Positions 12,087 to 24,540 of a stretch of 64,000 nucleotides of DNA are shown here, piece by piece. The first letter of the stretch is position 1; the number at the start of each line of letters is the position of its first letter. The translations under genes were made by a program, and so were the position numbers. This DNA comes from Hyparrhenia diplandra (taxonomy: Eukaryota; Streptophyta; Magnoliopsida; Poales; Poaceae): assembly GCA_015847255.1 (NCBI GenBank), contig JADLZK010009310.1:83874-147873 (forward strand). The letters run 5' to 3'. The notes below the pieces were generated by a model that was given only the letters and a program-made list of their open reading frames with translations, ran no database searches and was not told the DNA's origin.

Positions 12087-12962
12087 GGATCATGTGGACT
12101 AAGGACAAGGAAGTTAGCCTGATGAGCGCTTGGATAAAACACTGAACTGACTCTACCTATGGAGCAGATAAGAGTGGTGGCCAATATTGAGGTGAGGTTG
12201 TCGAAACGTACAACAAGACTACCCCTCCACTTCGAAGAAGAAGTGTGAAGCAATGTAAGGATAGATGGCACAAAGTTAACAAGTGGACAGACCTCTTCGA
12301 ATGTGCTTACGTTAAGGCTCATTCAATATTTACATGTGGATATTCGCATGAAATGTGGATTGATGCAGCAAAGAAGTTCTATGTGGTGGACAACAAAGAA
12401 AACAAAGAAGTTACTGGACCTTTTATGTTGCCGGAGGTTTGGAACATTTGCCGAGAGGAGACAAAGAAAAAAAAACATACAAACGAAAACCTGAAGAATG
12501 CACGTAAAAGAAAATCATTTCACCTGGAAGGAGACTCTAACGACAAAGATGATGACACGACCTTAACGACTAATTGGTCGAGGAATGCAGCTAAAAAGGC
12601 TGCTCTAGCTGCTAAAAAGGGTTCCAACAAGCATTGATGATGGTCACTCAAAGGAGTCTCCTATTTATTTAGACAAATTTGATAGGTATACCAAGTTCTA
12701 GGAGGAAAACAATGAGAAGCGCATGAAGTTATTGGATAGGCAGGAAAAGATTGGTTCGAATAAGCTAGAGGCCACCAAAAATTGCCCAACTTGCAGCAAA
12801 AGATTACAAAGAAGGAAGAAAGCTTGAGAAAGAGACAAAGATGATGGAGACTTATAACAACCTCGCCTCACAAGATACAAGTTCAATGTCTGATGAGGAA
12901 AACGTGCAGCGAGTTAGTATGATGAAGTGTCTTATGAAGGCCCTTTTCCTAAAACTGATTGA
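12087..12962 (+). pseudogene. Myb/SANT-like DNA-binding ORF (PIF/Harbinger ORF1-like), decayed
   Basis: The reading frame from ~12087 shows a trihelix/SANT-like domain: MWTKDKEVSLMSAWIK, then GGQY, KQCKDRWHKVNKWTDLF, a GPFMLPEVWNICRE block, the basic stretch KNARKRKSF and AAKKAALAAKKG, followed after ~12635 by a coiled-coil tail matching the C-terminal domain of no-apical-meristem-associated or GST-T3-like proteins. Such proteins partner the Harbinger transposase in nuclear import and DNA binding. Two in-frame TGA codons (near 12142 and 12190) and a break at 12637 show it is not functional as read. The longest open part is 12245-12637 (130 aa). It is alone in the element, without a transposase. 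Confidence 0.75.
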
Positions 12963-13179
12963 AAAGTTGAACCCGTGAACCTTTTATTTTTCTCCTATCT
13001 GAATGCTACCTGCTATTATTTGCATCTTGAATGATACCTGTGAACCGTAGTTCTTGAATTATGTGGAATACTATGGCAACCGTAGTTCTTTGCTTTGTGG
13101 CTGTAGCTCCGAGGAAGATAGGATCCACACCTAATGCCTGTTATCTGTCCAGGATAGTTAATCTTATCTGAATCTGTCA

Positions 13180-13275
13180 ATGCGGAGATTCAGATAACCA
13201 TGCCTTTTTCTGAAAGCAAGAATCAGGACGTTCAGATAACAATGCCTTTTTCTGAATGCAAGAATCAGGACCAGC
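13180..13275. repeat. Two ~50-bp tandem units
   Basis: The segment TTCAGATAACNATGCCTTTTTCTGAANGCAAGAATCAGGA occurs twice in a row within the 3' part of the Harbinger element. No function is suggested. Confidence 0.7.
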
Positions 13276-14005
13276 GTCTCTGAATGTTGCCCGCTCTATT
13301 CTCTGAATGCTGCCTTCATAATAATCTTCCCTGAATATATGTGTTAAACTATTTATGCATGTTAAATATATGTAAAATTGTTGACCAGAGGCAACATTTA
13401 TTTTGACCAGGTTGTACTTGGGATCACTATTTATGCAAGTTGCAGCAAGTTTCAATGCACCACTATCTCTGGCATGTCGTCTGATCAAGCTATGACGACT
13501 TCAATTTTTGCTAGGTTATCTTACTGCTTTTTTGTAACATCTGTGAACCTGAACGTATGATGAATATCTGTGTTCGTGTGAACCTTTGCTTTAGTTTCAA
13601 AGGTTACATTGTTGTTTCTTTGAACCTGTCAACCAGTACTGAATGTTGAATGCTTTTCCTGGAATGTGAGTAGATGAAGGTGCTGCCTCTGGATGTGAAC
13701 AGATGACAGTGCACAGTGCTCCACCATTCATGGTCCTAAAAATTTTGTAATCAGCGTTTATCTTATTTATGCTTGACAATATTTTATCAAATAGCCACAC
13801 AATGATACACAAAATATATTTATAGTTGATCTTAGCTACATATATTTTACATATATTTAACATGCATAAATAGAGTGATGCTTAGAGACTCACCCCGTTT
13901 ATTGTGGGTTGTATGAACTGTCTTTATATCTGTCTGGATGATAAATTCAAGGTTCTAGAGACAACCGACAACCCGCCGTCTGTGGGTTGTATGTACATGC
14001 CCTAA

Positions 14006-15745
14006 GCATATAAGCATAACCGCAAGTTGATGTATTTGCTTGATCATTTGTTATATATGTTGAGTGTGATGCTTGTTTTCTTTATGTTTTTCTTGTGATG
14101 AATGGTTGGCAACTTAAACAAGTCCTTAATCAGCAAAATAATCTAAAACTACTTGGGGTCAAAAATGAGTTTATGGTGGGGAGTAACCCTGAAAATGCTT
14201 CTAAGTCTTGTTTCTATAGACAACATCATTTTCCTAATGTTGTTTTGACCAAAGTCAAACTATAGGTTATGTACCTATTTGATGTTTGGCCTTAAGTGTA
14301 ATTGTAGTTTAATTTGTGCGCTGCAAATTCTGGTTCACCTGATTCAACTTGTTACCTTGTCAAACAGTGGCCCTGAGTTTGAACTCAGTGATATTTGAGA
14401 CCATTAAAAATCTGACCGTCTTTTGATTGACATTTCACATGATTTGAGTGGTTGTGGTTTGAAAAAGCAATTGCTCTCAAACCTTATTAGGAGTTGTAGT
14501 ACTATATTGAAGGTGATTAACATGCAAGAAAACCTACCTTTGTTTGAACCGGTCTTGGCTTTGAAAAAAATCAGTTTTAAAGACAGCAAAATGTTCTAAA
14601 AATGGACCCTTAACTGAAATTGGATTTCAATTTCGCACAGCCATCTTTGGAGCTCTTTGATGTCCTAAGAATAGCCGAACCAGACCGTGTTCCTTTAAGC
14701 TATGGCGTTGTTTCCCTCATGTATTACAACCTAGGTCAATTAGTCGGTTCTTTCGCTGCTTGAATTTGGAGAACAGGGATGGAAAATCACAAGTTTTTAG
14801 TTGGATCTCTCGGTGCTTGAATTTGGAGATTTGGGATGGAAAATCACAGGTGTTAGAACACTTTTTATTCCAAACACTGAGGCATTGTTTGAATGTACAT
14901 GTATCCATCTATATCGACCATGTTTGGGGCAGACCCACTAGTAACCTGTTTGGGGCAGCTCTACTAAGCAAAAAGGTGCATCTGGACCTAAGATTCACCT
15001 AGATCCACCTTGGAGCAGCCCCACTAGTGGGGCTAATGGAGCGAAGTGTGTTTGGTACAACGCCATGTCTATCTCTATTTCACTTCCATGTGGGCCCCAC
15101 ATGTCAACTCTTCATCTTCTCTACTATATTCTTCTTATAGATCAATGTAGAGCATTGGAGTTGCGCTAGGATGGAGCTCACTACCCGAGGTCATGGTCGG
15201 AGCTTGTGGCTCGGGCCAGCTAAAAGTAACAGCGCGCGGGGGTGGGGGCGAAGCATTTTTTTTCTTACTGAGAATCTGTCCAAGATCGAAGAGGTGGAAG
15301 GTATAAACATAATTTTGTTTCTATCTCAGGTTCCCGACGTAAGTTTTGAAGTGGTGGAAGGGCATAAACATCATTTTGTTCTCTCTCGGGGTTCACGATT
15401 AAGTTAGATCTGAGTTTGGACAGTAAATTATACCAAACTATTGGAGATAAAAAATTATTAGCATAGTTTTTTTAGAAGTTAGCAAAACTCAAGATTTTGT
15501 CAACTTTTGAAGATGCTCTCAGTCCGTAGTTGTTTTGTTTCTTTGGTTACGTAAATCAAGTGATTTTCATGTTTCTAGCCCTCGGTGCTGCTTTCTGGAC
15601 AAACTGAAGTGAAATCTTGCCTTCTCTCACTCGGGTGATTTTCTATGCCACAAATCACTGCGTATTTTCCAACCAAATCGCTTGTTTCCTTCTTGTCCCT
15701 TTCCCTCACGCCCCCAAATCACCTGCGGCAGAAAACCCCAAACCC
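14006..15745. other. Intergenic region with small tandem duplications
   Basis: No gene recognised. A 57-bp unit (GCTTGAATTTGGAGA...GGGATGGAAAATCACA) is duplicated at 14754-14852. A ~59-bp unit (GTGGAAGG...ATAAACAT...ATTTTGTT) is duplicated at 15294-15405. The last few hundred bases are probably the promoter and leader of the DUF724 gene. Confidence 0.6.
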
Positions 15746-18700
15746 ATGGCGACCGGCGGCTCCCCGGCGCTGCCGAGCCGCCGCCGTCGCGGTCGACATG
15801 ACTGGAGCACTCAGCGGGATCCTCGGCCTCAGCCACCCTGCCCCATGTGCCCTCCGGCGGATCCATCCCCTTCCGTGGAGACGGGCCTCCTGCCCCCGGC
15901 GCCGCGGTGGAGGTCCGCCTCGACGGCCATGGCTACTACGGCATCTGGTTCGAGGCCACCGTCGTGGATTTCGCTGCCAGCCCGGCGCGGTACAGCGTCA
16001 CGTTCGACGACGACGGCGACATCAGGCGGTTCGCCCCCACCCACGTCCGGCCGCGGCCGCCCCGGCGCTGGAATCATCGCCGCCGCCGCCGCGCTTCTTC
16101 CGTCCCCACGACGTCGTCGAGGTCTTCCACGAGCGCGGCTGGTGGCCCGGCCTCGTCGTCTCCGCCGACCCTAGCTGCAGGTCCGTCACCGTCGCGTTCC
16201 CAATCACGCGCGAGGTCATCACGTACCTGCCCCGTCTCGTCCGGCCCCGACGCGACTACGTCGACGGCCACTGGGTCCCGTCGCGGGCCGTTGTCGCCGT
16301 CGCCGTCGGGCCCAACAAGGGCTTGAGGGTGTACGAGGTCGGGGAGTCGGTGGAGGTGGTGAGGCGGGAACGGAAGATGTGGATCCCCGCGACGGTGGCC
16401 AAGGTAATCGATGCGTTCAGCTACATCGTGGAGTACTCCGATCAGAATGGGGAGGAGGGTGGCGCACCGGAGTACCTGCATTGCCAGTTTATCAGGCCGG
16501 CCGTGCAGGACTTGCCACTGGAGAACGAGTTACACCAAGGAAAGAGTGGCAAGGTAATACCAGAAATCTCATTTTTTAACTGTTGTTTTGCTTTTAATTT
16601 ATCTAGCAAACCCACATTTGATTAATTAGTAGTGGTTCTGAATTAGCCTGAGAGTTTACAAATCGGGTTCTGATTCTTCTGAATGCTTATCGCTAAGTTT
16701 ACATTGCACTATTAATAACTGAACACCAAGTAGCAGCTATGCAGCTAGTTAGGCATTGAGTGCTGTTCTTTCATGCCTGAAGACCACATTGTTTCTTATC
16801 TTCAAAATGTTCCAGCAGCCCAGCAGCAAAACTGCGTGAAGTGTTTTGCCAGAATGTGATTTGGTGGCTGGATATCCTTGAGCGCCTGAATAGACCATGT
16901 CACATCTGTCTGAATTCCAACTGCCCCCAGAATTGCCTTGCATAGGAGCAGCCCAAGACGGTGTGCGCCGTCATTTCTTCTGCTGCCAGACAGACCTCGC
17001 ACTCGACGTTGTCGACAACTCCTTTCCTCAATAGAGTTTTGCTCTGTATCCTTTTTGTGACAATAACCATGCGAAGAACTTTACCCTCGGTGGAGCCTTG
17101 TTATGCCACACAAATTTAGTACATTCATCTGGTTCAGAGTAGGCAGCTTTCATCGCTCTGTATAACAGCGAGCTGTCAAGTTCTCCATTTTTCTTGAGCA
17201 TCATGCTTTGTCTTTGATATTTGCCGTGCATTAATGTGTGTTGCTCCATGATTTCTTGAACCTGGACGAGCTGCGCCACAGCCATTGTTAATTGCCTTGC
17301 AGCTAGTAACCTTTCAAGACCACCATCATACACCTGCTGCACTGTCAATTCTTGATCGTTGCAATGGCTAAATAGCTCTGGAGAACTTTCATTGAGGGAG
17401 TCACTACGACGTTGTTTTCCCATTTGCTAGTACCACTGTTGTGATTGCTCAGTAGATGGGCAACAGTGACCTTAGCATCTCCCAATGGTGGCCATGCAGT
17501 CTCCTGGTTAGCAATGCAATGCTGGCATTTTGCTGAACCCATCTTGCCCATGAAGACTATGTGGCTACATGAAGCTTGTGAATCATCTTCAACATGAGAC
17601 ATGTATTCTGGGTGTTGAGATCTTTAGTTTTAGCCCAAGGTCGCCCCTCTCTTTAACATCACAGACATGCTCCCAAGCAATGAGGTTCTTAGCTCCATTT
17701 GAATCTGCATATCCTGACCAAAGCAAACATCGCCGTCTCCGATCCACCTGGTCCATCACTCCAGGTGAAATTGGTAGAGCAGCCATAGCATAAACCAACT
17801 GGCTATGAAGAACTTCTTTAACTACTGTTGCCCTGCCCATTTGGTTCAGCAGCGCTGCTTGCCACCCTGCTAGGTATTTGTCACATTTTGCAATCTATGG
17901 AGCAAACGCAGATAGTCACAGCTTGTTGTTAGAGAGTGGCTGGCCAAGATATGTCTGTGGAAAGCTTCCCCTTCTACAGCCCAGAGCAGATATACATTGC
18001 AACACCCTCTCTTCAGTCATGTGTATAGGTACAGCAGTGCTCTTGTTGTAGTTTATCTGAAGTCCGGCCACGCCAGCAAACTGATCAAGTATCAATCTGA
18101 GCCTTTGCACATCTTCTAGTTCTCCCCTCACAAGCAGCAGCGTGTCATCTGCGTACTGAAGTACTGGACACCCTGCAGTATCCACAATTGGTTGTCGAAT
18201 TTGCTGTGACTAACTAATTAGCACTTGTAGAACGTCTGCTACCAATACGAACAGATATGGAGATATTGGGTCTCCTTGTCTCAGTCCACGTTTACAGCTG
18301 ATCCATGGTCCTGGGCAGCCATTCACATGTACAGCCGATCGAGATGATTAGAGGATTTCCATAATCCGTTTTCTCCAAGTTGAGCTAAAACCTCTCGCTT
18401 GCATGATTGTATCAAGAGCGTCCCAGTTGACTATGTCGAATGCTTTTGCAAAGTCTAGTTTGATCATGAGTGCTGGAGTTATTCGTTTGTGACAGCACTG
18501 TACCAATTCCATGGCATAAACTTGCCTTCAAAATAATTCCATCACATAAACAAAGTTTTTGACCGTCCTCTGATCAACCCCCGTCTGATCCAAATCAACT
18601 AGATCCTTGGTTTTGCCGCTGTAGTCTAGTAGTTAAAATCTTGGAACTTCATTAGGCTCTCCTGCAATTTCAAAACTGAAGTGTCACCATTCAACTATTG

Positions 18701-21564
18701 AAGCAACAACAACTGAGATAATAACTCTGCAACTTTAATAAGTAATAAGGCCTTTCATTTTTACTTGCATTGCACCTACACAAAAAAAATTCCGTCAGTA
18801 TATCAATGTTAAGCTATATCCCTTTTTAATAGAAGACAGTAAGATGAACCCGATCTTCTGGCGCTATATGCCTTTCTAGAAAGAAGACTGAAAGATATTA
18901 AGCCATATGCCTTTTGAATACTTTTGTCACTAACATCGCAGGCAACCAAGTGGTTGCAGGATGGATTTATCACAGATATACAGTTATACACAATAATAAA
19001 GTTCTTATTGAACAACTTGCGTCCATTTTAAGTAGAAACAACAATAACAATTTCATAGAACATGATATTTCAAACCATACTTTAATCTTAACACAACACA
19101 GTACACAGAACATGACACTTCAGGAAGAAAAGTAGTACCAAAAGCACATAGCTAACCATAAACAGGAATGCACAAATCTAAATCCCTCCATGGACAAGCT
19201 ATGATTGTTTTTATTTGTTTTGCTTATGACAATGATTGTTCCTTTGTTTACTGTCAAATTCTATTAACAGTGTATTGTTAAAAAATATACTAGTGAAATT
19301 GCTCTGAGATAACATGGGTCACTAATCCTGCTGTTGCCCTGTTCAGCTGCTCTTTTCTGTTACATAGAAAACTAGCAATTACAAAATGAAGCATCAGTCA
19401 AATAAAGAAGAAACAATGTTAGCCTGCACTGTCAGTCCACCAAAATGCCTAAGGTAGCACCAACAAACACAGGACACAACAGAAATTGAGGAATTGTGGA
19501 ACAATTGCAGATGTTTTGTTGTGATTTAATTCAGAAACATGCGTCAAGAATTCAGATATCTGTAAGATCTAGCATCAAATTAGGGTACTGCCAAATCAGT
19601 CAAATGTGCCCAGGCATGTTGTGTGGCAAAAAACTTTGTGTATTTAGCACTTTATCTGATTTTATTATGTGGCAGCATTTCATAAGTATTGAGATTATAA
19701 GACAATTTTGACACTTCCATAGCGCAATCTGATGTGCCATAACTTGTACAGAGACAGGCCAATTTCAAGCAGGCACTTGCATCTGGAAAACGCCCAAAGT
19801 CACATGTTCAGGTGTCATTCAATGGTGATGAACATATACATGATGCTGAGTGTTCTTGTGCGAAAAGATTGATGAGAAGACAGGAGAAACTGGCAGTATT
19901 AGTTGCAGATTCTCAAAACGCTTCAGTTTCTAAGATGGGTACTCCCTTATCTGCATTGGAAAATTCTCTAACAAGCATCTGCCCTCCAAATTCTTGTTCC
20001 TCACTCTATGGTAGGGTGATCTTCATATGTTTTTTCACTGTATAATAACGAGTACTAGTTTAGTGCTAATGGGTTAGCTTATCTGTGTTTTCCCAGGACA
20101 CTCAACACCCCTAAAATTGTTATGTCTGACAATGTAAGTCCGCTGCATTATGTCTCTTTTTGGAAAGTTAACATTTGCAACCCTGGCATTTATAATGGCT
20201 TCCAATGATTGCATGTCAATTTTTTCTTAGGTGCAAAATCAGTTGGAGAAAAAATGCCCCTCCTCCGTAAGGTTTACACCTCGAAGAAAAGTAAGTGGTT
20301 GCAAGTACTGATTAGAGTCACCAGTTCAAGATGGTTTTTTGAAATCTGAGGATTGTGGTACAACCTGCAGGGCTTAGGAAGAAAAAGAAGGCTTCGAAGA
20401 ACCACATAGTCTACATGGCCCAATAGAGTTGCCTAGTACGGGCCAAAAGACAGTAGTAAATGACATAGTTGGGTCACAAAGAGAACCTTCATTAGTAGTA
20501 AGTACATTCTTCGTGATTACTTCTGTTATCTATTAGATTTTCAATCTAATATCTAGCTTTATACAGTTGGAGAGGTCAGAATCTACACAGCAGCAACTTG
20601 GTAGTACCTTGGAGGAATCAGCTTCTGATGGTATGACCTATATCTATTCTTATCCATAGTGAAATTGTCTATATGATAATTAATGTTTTCTGTACATCAA
20701 ATAACTCGGTTTCTAATGACTGGGCGCGACCTATATCTATTCTTATCCATAGTGAAATTGTCTATATGATAATTAATGTTTTCTGTACATCAAATAAGTA
20801 GGTTTCTAATGACGGGGCGACCTATATCTATTCTTATCCATAGTGAAATTGTCTATATGATAATTAATGTTTTCTGTACATCAAATAAGTATGTTTCTAA
20901 TGACTGGGCTTCTGTAGATATTGGCAAAAATGCTCAAGACAACAGAATTATTGATGTGCTCGGACTTGAAAAGAACTCATGTTTATGGTCTGCAGTGGAA
21001 GAGATGGATGTTTTTAAAGAGTTTCCACAACAACCACATTTTCTTCCACTTCAGCAGGAATATCCTCACACACTACAAAGAGGAATGGCTTTGGGTCTGA
21101 TGGTGGCATTTGATCTCTTTGTGAGGAGCATAAGCAAATCAAGCATACTAGACAATGAGGGAACATTTGAAGAGGAAAAAAAGTACACTTGCTACACTAA
21201 AGAGTAATGGATTTGATGTTCAATATTTTGAGTGCTTGCTCGATAGATTGATTGAGGTAAAACTTGAATACAACAAACATCTTGAAGAGAAATCCGCAGT
21301 TCAAACACAGAAGCAGCAAACAAAGAGTTCTCTTTCTCAAAATGATAAATTACTTTGTGAAGTTGACAATAATATAGCTGAGCTTGAGAAGAAACTTGGT
21401 CTCCTTCGACAGAAAGGACAGCTAATTGAGAAGAGGAGAGAAGAGGACGAGGAAAGACTTTCAAGACTGGATATGGTGGGAGAAACATAGAGGACGCTCT
21501 TGATGTCAATACACTGCAATTCAATGACATCTTGGCTGAGGTGAAACAGAAATCTGTAACCTGA
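15746..21564 (+). CDS. Agenet/Tudor and DUF724 domain protein, multi-exon, frameshifted
   Basis: A plant DUF724 family protein; members have N-terminal Agenet (plant Tudor-like) repeats and a C-terminal coiled-coil DUF724 domain and are thought to act in RNA or chromatin contexts. Exon 1 (15746-16553) encodes Agenet repeats seen in three frames: AAVEVRLDGHGYYGIWFEAT, then RPHDVVEVFHERGWWPGLVV, then GESVEVVRRERKMWIPATV. Likely further exons: 19758-20010, 20097-20133, 20231-20290, 20371-20497, 20567-20630 and 20918-21564. The last encodes the DUF724 core (FPQQPHFLPLQQEYPHTLQR, GMALGLMVAFDLFVRSI) and coiled coil (GFDVQYFECLLDRLIEVKLE). The frame is broken near 15795 and 16055 (exon 1), at the A-run at 21176-21183, and near 21478; exon 5 has a stop in the frame I tried. 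Intron 1 contains a LINE fragment. Exon edges are my inference from GT-AG signals. Confidence 0.72.
16790..18525 (-). mobile_element. LINE fragment (L1-type reverse transcriptase) in intron 1 of the DUF724 gene
   Basis: On the minus strand the RT palm is visible near 18.4 kb (KLDFAKAFDIVNWDAL), then the active-site motif YADDTLLL near 18.15 kb, and the plant LINE zinc-binding C-terminal domain near 17.1 kb (FVWHNKAPPRVKFFAWLLS). Stop codons and frameshifts break it, the endonuclease and ORF1 are missing, and no poly-A end or target duplication was found, so it is an old fragment truncated at both ends. It is antisense to the host gene. Confidence 0.85.
20631..20910. repeat. Three ~91-bp tandem units at an intron of the DUF724 gene
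   Basis: The unit CGACCTATATCTATTCTTAT...GTTTCTAATGACTGGG occurs three times, starting near 20636, 20727 and 20817. Each copy carries the donor-side intron sequence together with the start of the next exon-like segment, so the number of apparent splice sites has multiplied. Confidence 0.85.
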
Positions 21565-22250
21565 AGCAGTAAAAACATGATCATGCTAGACCTTGAAATG
21601 CAGTAAAAGCATGTACATGCTAGACACTAGGTCTAAAGATTTTTGCTTGGCATCTATGTGATTTTGGATTGGACCTTATATTTGGCCCTTTGCTGTGCTC
21701 AGGATTGAGTGGAAGTGGAACCTTCACACATGCTTGGATTTTTTCAGTTGACTTACACTCTTACACTGAGTGATATCTAGTAACTTTGGATGCTGATGTG
21801 GTAGTTCTCTTTTGGTGTAGTATACATAAATGCAAAGGAGTGCATGTTTATGATAACCACCATAACTCAGACTTAGTAGGTAGTTTGTGGCAACATTTGT
21901 GACACCTGCTGGTTAGTTTGGAAGAACTAATGTATATTTGGCAATGTGTCATGATGATGGGAACCACTATATGCAGTTAATGTCTATAGTGTGCATAACT
22001 TATGTTCTGTTTCCTATGTCTATGGTGTGTTCTACATTCTGAACTGAGGGATGGATGGATGCATCAAGTACAAAGATCAAATCCTCAGCTGTACAGTTGA
22101 CATGCTGGTTGCTACTAAATTCTTGCATCTTGTAATGTCAATCCTACTAGCTCAAAAGTGTGCAATACATCTTTCAGTAGCTCATTTTTTTATTTTCTTA
22201 TGAAGATGAATTACTAGCTATTACAAAGACCACCATTGTGGGCAGTAGTC
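21122..22250 (+). repeat. Duplicated block A, copy 1 (DUF724 last exon and downstream)
   Basis: From about GAGGAGCATAAGCAAAT to TACTAGCTATTACAAA this block is closely matched by 24535-25665. It contains the coiled-coil end of the DUF724 gene and ~650 bp of 3' flank. It is the first element of the A-B-C-P450 module described in the findings. The stretch 22250-23380 that follows, absent from copy 2, has no recognised gene. Confidence 0.9.
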
Positions 22251-23380
22251 ATCACAATTTCACTTTGAACTCTAACGAGGAGGACAAAGAAAGTGAACCA
22301 CCACTTGTTATTAGTGTGTCTCTTTCATGAAGATAATAGGTATGTCAGCTAAACCTTAATGTCTGCTGATTTTTTGTGTCTTGGAAGTTCCATGACTGAA
22401 ATTATCTACTGAAACATAAATATTAACAGAATGTGCATGCAGATTTGTTATAACAAGCAACAGAAGAAAAATAGATTTCCAGGACTCAAAACTTCCAAGA
22501 CCCCCTTTCCTTTTCCAGGCGCATGTCTTGCAAGTTTCCGCTACCAACACCTGCGATATGCTTTGCTAGACATGGCTACAGTTAGATTTAGTTTCTGCTT
22601 TTTGTCCACATGGCTAGGGTTGGGGCAACAATTGGACTTAGCTTCGCAAGAAGCTCTTTTTCAGTGTTTTGTTTTTAGAAAATGTCTTTAATTAATTTCA
22701 AAAATTCGTAACTAATTCATTTTAAGTTAGAAGTAGTACCACTTGATTTCAATGAGAATGCCCCAGGTACACCTATACTGGGTAGTTGTGCCTACCTACA
22801 AAAGCAAGACAAATGAAATATATGTGCCAACCTCAAAGTTTGATGTTTACCGGTATAGCAGGAAACTATTGACCCAATGAGTAAGATAGATTGACCCAAC
22901 CATCACGTAATCAGCTGTTTTTTAAAAGAAAAAATATTGGTCTTCTTTTTTTCTAAAATAAGCATGGTCGGCCAAAACTTGTAAGCACAAATGTCTATGC
23001 TTGGATACAGACAGGAGAATATTATATTTTGAATGTAAATATAAATATAAATAAATTAAAATCATGGTTCACTTGCAAACTTATATAATTTGATGTATTA
23101 CTAATAATCTTATCGTGCTATCTGTCATGACATTATCCAATCTTGCATCTCATTTTTTGAAAAAGTTTTGGTAGTATTCATAGCTAGGTATAGGAGATAA
23201 ACATTTGGACTGACCCGAACTGTCCATTGGGCCACATAAGCTAGGTATGGCCTATAGGTCAATCTAAGGCCTTCTATATTGGCCTTGAGGCCATAGGGCC
23301 TAGTCAAGCTAAGATCATGTTATGTCCACCCATTTCTATCACTACCATGAGAGGGGCGGGTCAACTCTTTCATTAGGTTA

Positions 23381-23611
23381 TTCCCTCCATCTCAAAATAA
23401 TTGTTCATCAACAAGTACCAAATTTGACTGAATTTATAGAAAATAATATTAACATTTGCATCTCTAAACAAATTTTTTATAAAATGAATGACATGATTAT
23501 CTAATAACATTTATTTAGTATCATAGTTCTTAATATTTTATATATATGGTCAAACTTAAAAGTGTTTGTCTTCAGAGTGCGAGGCGTCCGCTTATTTTGG
23601 GGACGAAGGAG
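23381..23611. mobile_element. Stowaway-like MITE
   Basis: Left end TTCCCTCCATCTCAAAATAA and right end TTATTTTGGGGACGAAGGAG are inverted and flanked by TA, the Stowaway pattern (CTCCCTCCGTTCCAAAATA). The interior is AT-rich and non-coding. Confidence 0.75.
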
Positions 23612-24430
23612 TACACTTAGACGTTACTTTCAACTTTATCCATGTGCAATTCGGTTCTTTTGAGACCCTTCGACTTGAAACCATCTTAATGTGGCTATAT
23701 GTCATCATCAACCTGACTTATGGTCAGTCCCGTGTGCATCCGCATGATATTCCTTTTATCCGCATGATATTCCTTTTATCCGCATGATATTCCTTTGACT
23801 CTTCCTGGTCGAATGCTTTGAAATCTTGCTTTTTTTCTCTTAAAAAGGGGTCACCTCGCCCGACCTTCTTTGTAGGCCATTGAAGGAGCCAGGGATTAAA
23901 GCTTGGCCAGCCAGCTCCCACCCTTGGGGCTTAACCGCCTACTCTATGAGCAGTTCCTGCTTTGAAATCCTGTTAATAGTATGACCAAATAAAAAAAAGG
24001 ACTATTCCACACTACTAGCAAATGTCCCATGCTCACATCCTACATTCATCACTACATAGTGTTCTCAATCTTCTCCAATAGCCTTTGCACCATATATCAA
24101 CCAACAAACAAAGTCTAGGGGCCAAGAGCGATTAGAGGAACTCCAGAAACAATACCCAAATGGCCTGTATGCCCTTTCCCCAATTTGTATAGTAATGGAG
24201 GGCAAAGTTCCACCTTTAGCATGCCCCTACTCAACCTCCAAATTTGTGGGCCACCCAAATTCCCTGCCCCACAACCCATTCTTCTTGCACCCCCCACTAA
24301 ACTACCCAAATCATGTTTTAGCCATTTCTCTCCTTGCCCGCATTTGTCGGCACATCCACCCCAGTGAGCCTAGATCTCGCTATCCATCCTCCGCTCGCCT
24401 GATGCCGCTGGTCAAACTTTCTCTATTCTA
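23516..24430. repeat. Duplicated block B, copy 1
   Basis: Non-coding sequence matched by 25675-26530 and, in its last third, by 59777-60035. It includes the right half of the Stowaway-like element and a stretch around AACAATACCCAAATGG. At 24420 it jumps directly to the inner part of a Stowaway-like sequence (TCAAACTTTCTCTATT), showing that block C and the P450 were lost from this copy. Confidence 0.85.
23738..23797. repeat. 20-bp unit repeated three times
   Basis: ATCCGCATGATATTCCTTTT is present three times head to tail. The matching position in block B copy 2 (near 25915) has a single unit, so this is a local expansion in copy 1. Confidence 0.9.
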
Positions 24431-24540
24431 GGTAAGTTTATATAAAATGTGTGTAACATTTATATCTCCAAATAAGTTTGTTTGGAAATTTGTGTAACAT
24501 TTATAGAAAATGTGTGTAACATTTAATTTTCTTACTCTTT

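Larger units (their letters stand above)
9552..14002. mobile_element. PIF/Harbinger-type DNA transposon (4.45 kb), interrupted by a CACTA
   Basis: The left end reads GGGCATGTACAACCC and the right end, on the reverse strand, GGGCATGTACATACAACCC, with the 3-bp duplication TAA on both sides (9549-9551 and 14003-14005), as expected for Harbinger elements (TWA target). It contains a Myb/SANT-like ORF remnant of the kind carried by PIF/Harbinger elements or related gene families, but no DDE transposase was seen. The 5' part (9.7-10.2 kb) is GC-rich and leader-like. Removing the nested CACTA (10261-11480) gives an original length near 3.2 kb. Confidence 0.82.

Noticed and set aside
14930..15060. A further MITE with GGGGCAGC...CACTAGTGGGGC words
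   Set aside because: Inverted words are short and no target duplication could be set.
15645..16625. 326-codon frame treated as one protein
   Set aside because: Only its second half is the Agenet gene; the first half reads a wrong frame of exon 1, and the last codons run through the splice donor into intron 1.
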